64,000 nt of DNA from an uncultured bacterium (lineage in GTDB: Bacteria; Actinomycetota; Coriobacteriia; Coriobacteriales; Coriobacteriaceae). Shown piece by piece: positions 17,954 through 26,460 of this stretch; within the stretch, counting starts at the first letter, position 1, and each line of letters starts with the position of its first letter. The notes beneath the pieces were generated by a model, which was given only the letters and a program-made list of their open reading frames with translations, searched no databases and had not been told where the DNA came from. The stretch is taken from the NCBI GenBank assembly GCA_905214105.1, contig CAJMKK010000008.1:49335-113334 (forward strand), written 5' to 3'. The translations under genes and the position numbers were made by a program.

Positions 17954-19449
17954 ACGCCCTCCTCGATAATGCGGTAGACATACTCCATGTCGAGCGCCCC
18001 GCGCACGACGTCGGCCAGGCGGTCGAACTCGCGCGCACGGTGATCGGCCGCGGACGCCGCGCCCGCAGCACCCACGACGTTCTCGGGCAGGCCGCGCATG
18101 CGCGCGAGCGAGCGCGCGAGGGCGAGCGCCACCCCCGGTTCGTCGAACAGGCCGTGGAGATAGGTTCCGAACACGTTTCCGCAGGCCGCGCCTTCTGGTT
18201 TGCCGCCAATCGTGCCCGCAGGAGCGCAGGAGACGGTCGTTTCGCCGTCGTGAATCTCGTACCCGCGCGCCGTCATGCCGTTCCACGCCGAGAACGCGCC
18301 TTGGGCGCCCGTGATGCGCAGCTCAGACTGGGCGAGGCGCTTTTCCTCCTTGAACACCGTACTTGCAGGGATGAGCCCGAGCCCGCGCGCGGTGCCAGCG
18401 CCTTCCCTGCCGTGCGGGTCGGAAAGCTCGTCTCCCAAAAGCTGGTAGCCTCCGCATATGCCGAGCACCGGCGTGCCCGCGCCCGAAAGCGCGCGTACAC
18501 AGGCTCCGATGCCGCTAGCCGCAAGCCAGCGCGCGTCGTCGAGCGTGGTCTTCGAGCCGGGAAGCACCACCAGGTCGGGTCGGCCCAGATCGGTCGTCGA
18601 GGAAACGTAGCGCACGCCCATGCCGGGCACGCGCGAAAGCGGGTCGAAGTCGGTGAAGTTCGACAGATGCGGAAGGCGCACGACGGCGACGTCGATGACG
18701 CCGCGCGCCTCGCGGGCAGATAGGCGCGGCGCGAGCGAGTCCTCGTCGTCCAGGTCAAGCGTAAGATACGGCACGACCCCCACGACGGGAACCCCGCACA
18801 TCTTCTCGAGCGGGGCCAAACCCGGGCGCAGGATTTCCACATCGCCGCGGAACTTGTTCACCACAAGCCCCCGCAAAAGCGCGCGGTCCTCGGGCGCAAG
18901 GAGCGCGACCGTGCCGTAGAGCTGGGCAAATACCCCGCCCGGGTCGATGTCGCCCGCAAGCAGCACGGGGGAGGACACGGCGCGCGCGAGCCCCATGTTG
19001 ACGATGTCATTTTCGGCAAGGTTGATTTCGGCGGGGCTGCCGGCGCCCTCGATGACGATGACGTCGTTTTCCTCCGCGAGCGAATCGAACGCCTCCAAAA
19101 TCTGCGGCATGAGCGCCTTCTTTCGCGCGAAGTAGTCCCTCGCAGCGAAGGCTCCCTGCGCCTTGCCGGCCACGATGAGCTGGCTTCGGTGGCCGCTTTC
19201 GGGCTTGAGCAGGATGGGGTTCATGCGCACGTCGGGCGCGATGCCGCACGCCTCGGCCTGCATGATCTGGGCGCGCCCCATCTCGAGCCCGTCGGCCGTG
19301 ACACCGCTGTTGAGTGCCATGTTCTGGCTCTTGAAGGGAGCCACGCGCAGGCCGTCCTGCGAAAGCACGCGGCACAGCCCAGCCGCAAGCAGGCTCTTCC
19401 CCGCGTTCGACATGGTGCCCTGGATCATGATGGGCTTCGCCCTACCCAC
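17950..19449 (-). CDS. cbiP: adenosylcobyrate (cobyric acid) synthase
   Basis: Glutamine-dependent amidation of four side chains (b, d, e, g) of adenosylcobyrinate a,c-diamide. The protein is 499 aa with a GTG start, chosen because AAGGAGG lies 9 nt upstream and it overlaps the cobD stop by 8 bp. The N-terminal dethiobiotin-synthetase-like domain has IQGTMSNAGKSLLAAGL. The C-terminal triad-type amidotransferase has VLGICGGYQLLGDE (nucleophile Cys near 328) and the His in GTYLHGLFDEP near 433. Confidence 0.96.
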   Translation of the reverse strand: MGRAKPIMIQGTMSNAGKSLLAAGLCRVLSQDGLRVAPFKSQNMALNSGVTADGLEMGRAQIMQAEACGIAPDVRMNPILLKPESGHRSQLIVAGKAQGAFAARDYFARKKALMPQILEAFDSLAEENDVIVIEGAGSPAEINLAENDIVNMGLARAVSSPVLLAGDIDPGGVFAQLYGTVALLAPEDRALLRGLVVNKFRGDVEILRPGLAPLEKMCGVPVVGVVPYLTLDLDDEDSLAPRLSAREARGVIDVAVVRLPHLSNFTDFDPLSRVPGMGVRYVSSTTDLGRPDLVVLPGSKTTLDDARWLAASGIGACVRALSGAGTPVLGICGGYQLLGDELSDPHGREGAGTARGLGLIPASTVFKEEKRLAQSELRITGAQGAFSAWNGMTARGYEIHDGETTVSCAPAGTIGGKPEGAACGNVFGTYLHGLFDEPGVALALARSLARMRGLPENVVGAAGAASAADHRAREFDRLADVVRGALDMEYVYRIIEEGV

Positions 19450-20665
19450 GGGTATCGACCTCCTTCGCCGAGCCTCGGCCATCCGCGCCCGCCATAGCGC
19501 CGCTGAAAGAAGCGCCGCCCCGTTCGTCGGGTTCGCCTTCGCCCGATGCGCCTTCCGCCCGAAGCGCACGGCCGAACGCCATCGCAAGCCGGGCATTCTC
19601 CTTGCGCGTGCGCACCGCGACGCGGCACCAGAAACGGGACAGTACCGAAAACGAGTCGCACGTGCGGACCAAAACCCCCTGTTTATACAGGCGCTCGGGG
19701 ATGTCTTTCGCCGGCGTGCGGACTAAAAGGAAGTTCGCATCCGACGGCACGACGGAAAGCCCGAGCGAGGAGAGCTCGTGGGAAAGCCACGCTCGCTCGC
19801 CCGCCAATACATCGCGCGTGCGCGAGACGTATTCAACGTCCTCCAGGGCGGCGATGCCCGCGGCCTCGGCGACCGAGGAGACGGGCCACGCCTGCCCCGC
19901 CCGGCGAATCCCCTCGATGAGTTGGGTGTTTCCGCTGATCAGATATCCCAACCGCAACCCCGCCATTCCGTAGAGCTTGGTGAACGCGGAGAGCACGGCC
20001 ACATGGCGCGAACACGCGGCGCGTGCGGCCACGCTCCTTTCGCGGGCGTCGGGCGCAAATCCGAGAAAGCACTCGTCCACGACGAGCAGCGCGCCCACCT
20101 GCTCGCAGCGACAAGCCGCGGCATCGATCACACGGGGGTCGACGAGGCGCCCCGTCGGGTTGTTCGGATTGCAGAGGTACGCCACGTCTCTCGGCCCCTC
20201 GATCGCGCGGGCGAAGGAGGCAGGCACGTCGAAGTCGTCCGCTTCGGAGAGCGGGAACTCCTGCACGCATGCGCCGTAGTACGATGCCGCCTCCGCATAT
20301 TCAGAGAACGTCGGCGCGCACACGACGAGGCGTTTCGGGCGCACCGCCGCGGCGAGCCGCCAGATGATGTCGGACGCGCCCGCGCCGCAGACGATAGTAT
20401 CTTCGGGAATGCCCTGGGCGCGCGCTAGGGCGCGAACGAGGGCGAGGCTTTCCCTATCGGGGTAGGCGTCGATTCGAGAAAGCGCCTTGCAAGCTGCGGC
20501 GACGGCGCGCGGCGAGGGGCCTGCCGGATTCACGTTCACCGAGAAGTCAATGAGGTCGGAGGCGCCCCCTTCGCAAGCGATGCCGAGCGATTGCGCGCTG
20601 CCCCCATGCGTACGGGCGCGCAGGATTCCCCCGGCAGCCCGGGGCGCGGCGTGGTCTTCCCTCAT
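19442..20665 (-). CDS. cobD: threonine-phosphate decarboxylase (CobD type)
   Basis: A PLP enzyme that makes (R)-1-amino-2-propanol phosphate, the linker joining the corrin to the nucleotide loop. The protein is 407 aa, about 40 more than usual because of a Gly/Ser/Ala-rich C-terminal tail. Fold-type I features are IDFSVNVNPAGPSP (about 39-52), YLCNPNNPTGRL (about 163-174), VVDECFLGF (about 195-203) and the PLP lysine in SAFTKLYGMAGLRLGY (Lys about 230). The ATG overlaps the cbiB stop as ATGA. Confidence 0.93.
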   Translation of the reverse strand: MREDHAAPRAAGGILRARTHGGSAQSLGIACEGGASDLIDFSVNVNPAGPSPRAVAAACKALSRIDAYPDRESLALVRALARAQGIPEDTIVCGAGASDIIWRLAAAVRPKRLVVCAPTFSEYAEAASYYGACVQEFPLSEADDFDVPASFARAIEGPRDVAYLCNPNNPTGRLVDPRVIDAAACRCEQVGALLVVDECFLGFAPDARERSVAARAACSRHVAVLSAFTKLYGMAGLRLGYLISGNTQLIEGIRRAGQAWPVSSVAEAAGIAALEDVEYVSRTRDVLAGERAWLSHELSSLGLSVVPSDANFLLVRTPAKDIPERLYKQGVLVRTCDSFSVLSRFWCRVAVRTRKENARLAMAFGRALRAEGASGEGEPDERGGASFSGAMAGADGRGSAKEVDTRG

Positions 20666-21636
20666 GCCATCGCCCCCACGGCGAGCACGACCGCCGCGCG
20701 CGCGGCGCCGAAGACGACGAGCGCGCATACGGACGCAGCGAGCATGAGCCTTGTCGCCCGGGCGATGTCGCCCCACTCGATTTCGCGGGACGCGTCTCCT
20801 ATCGTCGGTTTCTCAACGAGCTTGCCGAAATACACCGCGGGTCCCGCCAGGCGCAGCCCGAGCGCGCCCGCGCACGCTGACTCGGTCTGCGCCGCGTTCG
20901 GGCTCGCATGGCGACGCCTGTCGCGGCGCCAGATGCGCGCCGCCCCGCGCGCGTCGAGCCCGACGATCGGGCACACGGCGATCATGAGCAGGGCCGATAA
21001 GCGCGAGGGGATCCAATTCACCGCATCGTCGAGGCGCGCCGAGGCGCAGCCGAAGTCGATGTAGCGCTCGTTTTTGTAGCCCACCATGCTGTCGAGCGTG
21101 TTCACCGCCTTATACGCCATGCCCAAGGGCGCACCCCCGATCATAAGGTAGAAAAGCGGCGCGATGACACCGTCGCTCGCGTTCTCCGCCACCGTTTCCA
21201 CGGCGGCGCGCGCGACGCCCTGCTCGTCGAGAACAGACGTGTCACGTCCCACGATGAGCCCGACGGCTTCGCGCGCCGCGACAAGGCCGCCCTTCGAGAA
21301 CGCGCGGGCAACGGCCAGGCTCTGGCGGCGCAGCTCGCATGCCGCGAGAATCTGATAGCTCGCCCATGCCTCGGCCACGAAGCGCAAGCCGGAGTAAACC
21401 ATGCCGCAAAGATGCAGGATTACCCAGGTCAAAAGCCCACACGCAAGCGGAAGCGCCACGGCGAGCACAAGCCCTGCGGCGCGCGTGCCCGCGGACGTTT
21501 GCGGGAATGCGCGCCGCAGGCGGCCTTCGGCCCACGTGATCGCGCGCCCCATGGCGACGACGGGATGGGGAAGCCAGCGCGGGTCGCCGAAGGCAAGGTC
21601 GGCCGCGAACCCGGCGGCGACGGCAAGAATCGTCAT
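20662..21636 (-). CDS. cbiB: adenosylcobinamide-phosphate synthase (CbiB)
   Basis: Membrane enzyme that attaches aminopropanol phosphate to cobyric acid. The protein is 324 aa. It has several hydrophobic segments and the family blocks AADLAFGDPRWLPHPVVAMG, VETVAENASDGVIAPLFYL, YKAVNTLDSMVGYKNERY and DFGCASARLDDAVNWIPSR. Its start MTILAVAAGFAADL shares one base with the stop of the upstream fusion gene (TGATG). It forms a functional pair with cobD downstream. Confidence 0.95.
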   Translation of the reverse strand: MTILAVAAGFAADLAFGDPRWLPHPVVAMGRAITWAEGRLRRAFPQTSAGTRAAGLVLAVALPLACGLLTWVILHLCGMVYSGLRFVAEAWASYQILAACELRRQSLAVARAFSKGGLVAAREAVGLIVGRDTSVLDEQGVARAAVETVAENASDGVIAPLFYLMIGGAPLGMAYKAVNTLDSMVGYKNERYIDFGCASARLDDAVNWIPSRLSALLMIAVCPIVGLDARGAARIWRRDRRRHASPNAAQTESACAGALGLRLAGPAVYFGKLVEKPTIGDASREIEWGDIARATRLMLAASVCALVVFGAARAAVVLAVGAMA

Positions 21637-22637
21637 CACCGGGCATCGCCCCCCGAAGCGGGGCGAACGTCGCGAAGGCAGCGCCCATCCCAAGTGGCGG
21701 CCCATGCGCCGCCCGGCTCGGTATGCACGTCGAAGTATCCCATTTTCGGGACAGCTAGCTCGGAGAGCAGCGCTTTCACGGTACCCGCGTGAACGACGAA
21801 GACGGCGCGCCCACTCCCCTGGGCGCGCTCCGATTCGCACGCCTCCCGAAACGCCGCGATGACGCGGCGGGTGAAATCGCTCTTGCCCTCGCCATGCGGG
21901 CAGCGCGTCTCGCACCAGGAGTCTACCCAGGCGCGATAGCGCGCATCCTCTTTAAGCTCGGCGGCGCTTCGCCCCTCGAAGTCGCCGAAATCCATCTCGC
22001 GCAGACCGGGGCACGCCATAAGCTCCGCGTTCGGGAAGAGGATGCGCGCCGTCTGGTCGGTGCGGGCCATGCCGCTCGTGATAACACGGAACACGTCACG
22101 ATCGCACGCGAGGTCGCGCAAAGCGCGCTCGCCCGCACTCGACAGGGGCTCGTCGGTGCCCGCCCCGCTGTAGCGATGGTCTTCCGTGCCCGCCGTGGCA
22201 CCATGGCGCACGAAGACGACTTCCAAAAGCGCACCCGCGCCCTGCGTCCCTCGAGGTGCATCGGCAAGGTTTCCTTTGATGACCTGGGGAATCCCGCACG
22301 TCATGCGCACGACGACGTCGGCGCGCGCAGCGAGCGCGCATCCCAGGCGCCCCGCGCGCTCGCGCCATTGGGCGTCTTCCGCACTCATGGGGACGACCCC
22401 CGAGCCGACCAAGGGCAGAATCACTGCGTCGAAGCCGATCAGCCGCTCGAGCGCCCGGTCAGCGTCGAGCGCGCGTACGAGTTCCTCAGCACGGTATGCG
22501 ACGCGGCCGGCAAAAGCCGCGGGCACGCCGCCCTCCGCAAGCTGCGCCGTATCGACGAAATCGTCCGCCGCGAACCCGAGTTTTTCGCGCACGAAGGTCC
22601 TCTTCCCCGAATGCGCGCCACCTACCACGAGCATCAT
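21636..22637 (-). CDS. CobU-like P-loop domain fused to a histidine phosphatase (CobC type)
   Basis: A 333-aa two-domain protein. Residues 1-125 resemble a shortened adenosylcobinamide kinase: P-loop GGAHSGKR (6-13), then VGSGVVPMSAED and MTCGIPQVIKG as in CobU. The segment with the guanylylated His is missing. Residues 139-333 form a phosphoglycerate-mutase-like phosphatase with VFVRHGAT (His about 145) and VVHAGTVKALL (His about 283), as in alpha-ribazole phosphatase CobC. It lies between cobS and cbiB, and a fuller CobU lies just upstream. The phosphatase half probably dephosphorylates alpha-ribazole phosphate or the cobalamin phosphate. The kinase half may be degenerate. Confidence 0.85.
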   Translation of the reverse strand: MMLVVGGAHSGKRTFVREKLGFAADDFVDTAQLAEGGVPAAFAGRVAYRAEELVRALDADRALERLIGFDAVILPLVGSGVVPMSAEDAQWRERAGRLGCALAARADVVVRMTCGIPQVIKGNLADAPRGTQGAGALLEVVFVRHGATAGTEDHRYSGAGTDEPLSSAGERALRDLACDRDVFRVITSGMARTDQTARILFPNAELMACPGLREMDFGDFEGRSAAELKEDARYRAWVDSWCETRCPHGEGKSDFTRRVIAAFREACESERAQGSGRAVFVVHAGTVKALLSELAVPKMGYFDVHTEPGGAWAATWDGRCLRDVRPASGGDAR

Positions 22638-23401
22638 AGGAGCATGCCCCCCACCACCAGCATGGCAAGCATCGCGAGCTCGGCCCATTGCAGAAACCAT
22701 CCGGCCAAATCCCCCGTCACCCCGCCGAAGCGGGACAGGGCAACATGGCGGTACCACGCGAGCACCAAAAGCCCCGCCACCGCCATAAAGGCGCCGACGG
22801 CCTGAGCGCACGCGACCATCCCTGCAGCCGAAGCCGCAGCGAAAGCGCAAAGCGGCACGACGATCGCCGCGCGCTTCTTCGCAGGCGAGAGCCCCGCGGC
22901 CATGCCGTCCGCCCGCGCGGCAGGCCAGCATTCAACGGCGAGTCCCGAAAGCGCGCGGGAGAACACGAGCGAGCACAGAAGCGCGAGGAACGCCCCCGCC
23001 GTAAGCGGCAGCGCGGTGAACAGGGAAAACTGCAGAATAAGGTACACAACAACACCGATGACCCCGAAGGCGCCCGCCCGCGGATCGTGCATGATCTCGA
23101 GCTTTCGCTCGCGCGGGGCCCAACTTGCAAGCGCATCGGAGGTGTCGCAGAGCCCGTCTAGGTGGATGCCTCCCGTCACCGCCACAGGCAGCGCCGCGAG
23201 CACGGCCGCGACGATGGTCGCGGGCACGCCGAGCAGGTTCGCCACGTGCCCCCACGCCGTCATGAGGAAGCCTTCCGCAAGGCCCACCAGGGGAAACGCG
23301 GCAAGTGCATGGGTTGACCCGAAATCGGTCCAGGCCGATTTCGGGACGGGGATGCGCGAGAACGTTCCGAACGCCGCGCCGATTGCCTCTGCTATCTTCA
23401 C
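22634..23401 (-). CDS. cobS: adenosylcobinamide-GDP ribazoletransferase
   Basis: Integral-membrane cobalamin synthase that joins adenosylcobinamide-GDP to alpha-ribazole(-phosphate). The protein is 255 aa. The GTG start (VKIAEAIGAAFGTFSRIPVP) has GAAGGA 8 nt upstream and overlaps the cobU stop as GTGA. Conserved features are FSRIPVP, AVTGGIHLDGLCDTSDAL (the Mg-binding HLDGLxDTxDA motif), HDPRAGAFGVIG and VLAWYRHVALSRFGGVTGD. Several transmembrane helices follow the motif. Confidence 0.95.
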   Translation of the reverse strand: MKIAEAIGAAFGTFSRIPVPKSAWTDFGSTHALAAFPLVGLAEGFLMTAWGHVANLLGVPATIVAAVLAALPVAVTGGIHLDGLCDTSDALASWAPRERKLEIMHDPRAGAFGVIGVVVYLILQFSLFTALPLTAGAFLALLCSLVFSRALSGLAVECWPAARADGMAAGLSPAKKRAAIVVPLCAFAAASAAGMVACAQAVGAFMAVAGLLVLAWYRHVALSRFGGVTGDLAGWFLQWAELAMLAMLVVGGMLL

Positions 23402-23946
23402 CTTGTAGGTCCTTCGCCTTTCATCCACACGGGAATCCCGCATACCACTTCGACTGCATGGTCGGCCAGCGCCGCCACGCCCGCGTTCACGCGCGCGAGC
23501 GCGCGCCTCCATGCCTCGGTCCCTTCATCGTAGCGCATCCCATCGGCGAACACGTCGACGGTGACCACCACCGTATACGCAGCGGCCTGAGCGAGCCGTT
23601 CGATGCCTCCGAGTACCTCGCGCGCCGCAGCGTCGGGGTCACGCGGGGACAAGCCGCCTTCCGCGAAGAGCTCGTTCGCAACCAGGTTGCCCACGTCCTC
23701 CAAAAGAAGTGTGCAGCCGCGCGGAAGCCCGGGCGCTGCGGCGCCCACGTCACGCGAGCACTCGAGGGTGGAAAACCCTTTGCCTTCGCGCAGCGCCCGA
23801 TGGCGCGCGATGCGGCGGGCGCCATCTTCCCCGAAGGGCTCCATCGTTGCCAGGTACACGCGAGGGCCGTCGTGCCCGAGGCACAGGGACTCGGCGTAGG
23901 CGCTCTTGCCGCTCGCGGCGGCGCCGATGACGAGCGTCACCGTCAT
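23398..23946 (-). CDS. cobU: adenosylcobinamide kinase / adenosylcobinamide-phosphate guanylyltransferase
   Basis: Phosphorylates adenosylcobinamide and transfers GMP to it. The protein is 182 aa, normal for CobU. The P-loop GAAASGKS is at 8-15, and ARRIARHRALREG carries the likely guanylylated His near 49. Also present are LLEDVGNLVANE and, near the end, VEVVCGIPVWMKG. The usual VSNEVGxGIVP block is replaced by VTVDVFADGMRYDEGTEAW, so part of the family consensus is relaxed here. It overlaps both cobT (upstream) and cobS (downstream) by 4 bp. Confidence 0.88.
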   Translation of the reverse strand: MTVTLVIGAAASGKSAYAESLCLGHDGPRVYLATMEPFGEDGARRIARHRALREGKGFSTLECSRDVGAAAPGLPRGCTLLLEDVGNLVANELFAEGGLSPRDPDAAAREVLGGIERLAQAAAYTVVVTVDVFADGMRYDEGTEAWRRALARVNAGVAALADHAVEVVCGIPVWMKGEGPTR

Positions 23947-25085
23947 TTCCCGGCCTCGAAATGCTCGTAAGCAGCCATGCCAGTCGCCGTGAACGTCTTC
24001 CCATCCCGGTACACGCGCAGCGCCGAATCCAGAAGGGGGAGATACGCCATGGCGCCCGCGCCCTCGCCCAAGTGCATGCCTGCGTCGAGGGGCGCCTTTA
24101 TGCCGAGCTCGCGAAGGAGCTCCCGGCTTGCGGGTTCGCTTGATGCGTGGGTGCCCACGAGGTAGCCCAAGGCGTTGGGGCACAGGCGCGCCGCGCACAG
24201 GGCCGCCGTGCAGGATATGACCCCGTCGAGGAGCGCCGGCGCCTTCGAGACCGCGGCCCCCAGGTAGAAGCCGCACAACGCAGCGATGTCGAAGCCGCCC
24301 ACCTTCGAGAGCACGTCGATCGGGTCGGCGGGATCGGGCGAGTTCGCGTCGATAGCGCGCTCGACCACGTCGCGCTTGCGCGCGAGCGAGGCGTCCGAGA
24401 GCCCCGCGCCGCGCCCGACAAGGCTCCGCGCGTCCGCCCGGATGAGCACTGCGGCCACCGCCGCCGAGGTGGTCGTGTTGCCGATGCCCATCTCGCCCGC
24501 GGCGAGAAGGCGCACGCCGGCGCGGGCAAGCCCGCACGCGACGGCGATTCCGACCTCGATCGCGCGCACGGCCCCATCGCGAGACATAGCGGAGCCGAGA
24601 GCGATGTTGCCGCTCCCCCGCCGCACGTTCGCGCGCACCATGCGCGCGTCTTCTATGCCCCGGGCCATACCCACGTCGACGGGCACGACCTCGGCACCCG
24701 CGAACGCCGCCATGCGGCAGGCGCTCGCGGCCCCCTCGCACATGTTGCGCGCGACGGCTCGCGTCACATCTTGCCCGCTTTGCGACACGCCTTCGGCAAC
24801 GACCCCGTTGTCGGAGAAGAATACCGCGAGCGCACGGGGAAACTCGGCCACCTCGGCGCTCCCCTGAGCTGCGGCGATACACGCGACGGCGTCTTCAAAG
24901 TCGCCCAATCCCCCCAAGGGGTGCGCGATGGAGTCCCACGCGGCGTACGCGGCGGCACGGGCGCACTCGTCTGCGGGCTCGATCCGGGAGAGCGCGGCTT
25001 CGAGCACGGCGCCCGGCGCCGACGAGAACGCGCGCTCGACTTCCTCGCGGATGCAGGCAAGCGCGGTTTCGGTTGCTTCAGCCAT
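23943..25085 (-). CDS. cobT: nicotinate-nucleotide-dimethylbenzimidazole phosphoribosyltransferase
   Basis: Activates the lower-ligand base by forming alpha-ribazole phosphate from nicotinate mononucleotide. The protein is 380 aa, slightly above the usual 350. Signature blocks are FFSDNGVVAEGVSQSGQDVT, GEMGIGNTTTSAAV near 196, and the catalytic Glu region LGEGAGAMAYLPLLDSAL near 340. The start MAEATETALACIREE follows AGAGGAGG and overlaps the cbiA stop by 8 bp. No gene for making 5,6-dimethylbenzimidazole is seen in the window, so the base used is unknown. Confidence 0.95.
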   Translation of the reverse strand: MAEATETALACIREEVERAFSSAPGAVLEAALSRIEPADECARAAAYAAWDSIAHPLGGLGDFEDAVACIAAAQGSAEVAEFPRALAVFFSDNGVVAEGVSQSGQDVTRAVARNMCEGAASACRMAAFAGAEVVPVDVGMARGIEDARMVRANVRRGSGNIALGSAMSRDGAVRAIEVGIAVACGLARAGVRLLAAGEMGIGNTTTSAAVAAVLIRADARSLVGRGAGLSDASLARKRDVVERAIDANSPDPADPIDVLSKVGGFDIAALCGFYLGAAVSKAPALLDGVISCTAALCAARLCPNALGYLVGTHASSEPASRELLRELGIKAPLDAGMHLGEGAGAMAYLPLLDSALRVYRDGKTFTATGMAAYEHFEAGK

Positions 25086-26460
25086 GCCGCCTCCTCTCTG
25101 CGAACGACGCTGCGGCAGACGCGAACGCGCGCGCAACGTCGGGGTTCGCAGGATAGTACACATGCGGGAAGCCCGCCACCAGGGACGGGGTGGTCGTCAT
25201 GCACGGCCAGCCCTTGTCGCGCCGGGGCTTCTGCGCCCAAAAGTCGCCGCCCGGGCAGGTGGACTGCCAGTAGTGGAACTCGTGCGCGCGGATGCGTGTG
25301 CCGCGCGGCCCGTAGAGCCCGTCGCGTTGGGAAGTAAGCTCCACGTACCCGAAATGGGACAGCCTTCCCCCGTTCTCGCTTGCGCCCTCAAGGGCGCCCG
25401 CAACAGGCCAGCGCCGCCCCTCGCTATCGGCGATTTCGCGCTGCAGGTAAAGAAACCCACCGCATTCGGCGACCGTCGGCATGCCGGATTCCACCGCGCG
25501 CCGCACCGCCTCGCGCATCGGCGCGTTCTCGGAGAGCTGCCGCGCATGGAGCTCCGGGTAGCCGCCCCCCAGATAGAGGGCGCTTGTCCCCCGGGGCAAC
25601 TCGCTATCACACAGGGGGCTGAAAAAGGCCAGCTCGCAACCCAGATCCTCGAGCGCGCGCAGGTTCTCCTCGTAGTAGAACGAGAACGCCTCGTCACGCG
25701 CGACGGCGACGATGGGCCGCGCTCCCGCGATCGGCTCCAACCGGTAAGGTTCCTCGCGGATATCGGGTGCCGTCGCCGCTATTTCGAGCAAGCGGTCGAC
25801 GTCGACGCTCTTTTCCACCAGCTCGGCCATCTTGTCGATGCGCGCGGAGAGCTGCTCGACCTCGTCGGCGGTCACAAGCCCCAGATGCCGGCTTTCGAGC
25901 GAGAACGCCTCGTCGGCGGGGATATTCCCCAAAACCGCGACGCCCGTGTGCTTCTCGATCGCAGGCGCCGCGTAGGCGCAGGCAGCGGCGCTCGTCTTGT
26001 TCAGCACGACGCCGCGCACGTTCGCACAAGGCAGGAACTCGGCGATGCCGCGGATTACGGCGGCGAGCGATAAAGACGCCCCGCGCCCGTTCACCACTAA
26101 AACGACCGGCGTTTCCGTGTCGCGCGCAACCTGATAGCTGCTCGCGTCGGCCACGCCGGGCGCCATGCCGTCATAGAAGCCCATGACCCCCTCGAGCACC
26201 GCGACATCCGCGCCCGCGGCGCCGCATGCGAGCAGTGCGCGCAGCGTCGGGGCGTCGGTGAAGAAGCCGTCTAAATTGCCCGAGCGCGCACCCACGACGC
26301 GGCGATGAAAGAGCGGGTCAATGTAGTCGGGGCCGCATTTGAAGGCCGCGCATGCAAGGCCGCGGCGCGCGAGCGCGCGCAGGAGCGCGCACGTTACGAC
26401 CGTCTTGCCGCTCCCGCTCGAGGGCGCAGCGACCATGAAGCGCGGGATGGACGTGCTCAC
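25078..26460 (-). CDS. cbiA: cobyrinate a,c-diamide synthase
   Basis: ATP- and glutamine-dependent amidation of the a and c side chains, the first amidations of the pathway. The protein is 460 aa. The N-terminal P-loop APSSGSGKT is at 12-20, FKCGPDYIDP at about 40-49, and LEGVMGFYDG at about 89-98. The C-terminal amidotransferase has LGGGYPELHA (about 297-306) and the nucleophile in AECGGFLYLQ (Cys about 333), with EFHYW near the end. The GTG start overlaps the cbiET stop as GTGA. Confidence 0.96.
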   Translation of the reverse strand: MSTSIPRFMVAAPSSGSGKTVVTCALLRALARRGLACAAFKCGPDYIDPLFHRRVVGARSGNLDGFFTDAPTLRALLACGAAGADVAVLEGVMGFYDGMAPGVADASSYQVARDTETPVVLVVNGRGASLSLAAVIRGIAEFLPCANVRGVVLNKTSAAACAYAAPAIEKHTGVAVLGNIPADEAFSLESRHLGLVTADEVEQLSARIDKMAELVEKSVDVDRLLEIAATAPDIREEPYRLEPIAGARPIVAVARDEAFSFYYEENLRALEDLGCELAFFSPLCDSELPRGTSALYLGGGYPELHARQLSENAPMREAVRRAVESGMPTVAECGGFLYLQREIADSEGRRWPVAGALEGASENGGRLSHFGYVELTSQRDGLYGPRGTRIRAHEFHYWQSTCPGGDFWAQKPRRDKGWPCMTTTPSLVAGFPHVYYPANPDVARAFASAAASFAERRRHG

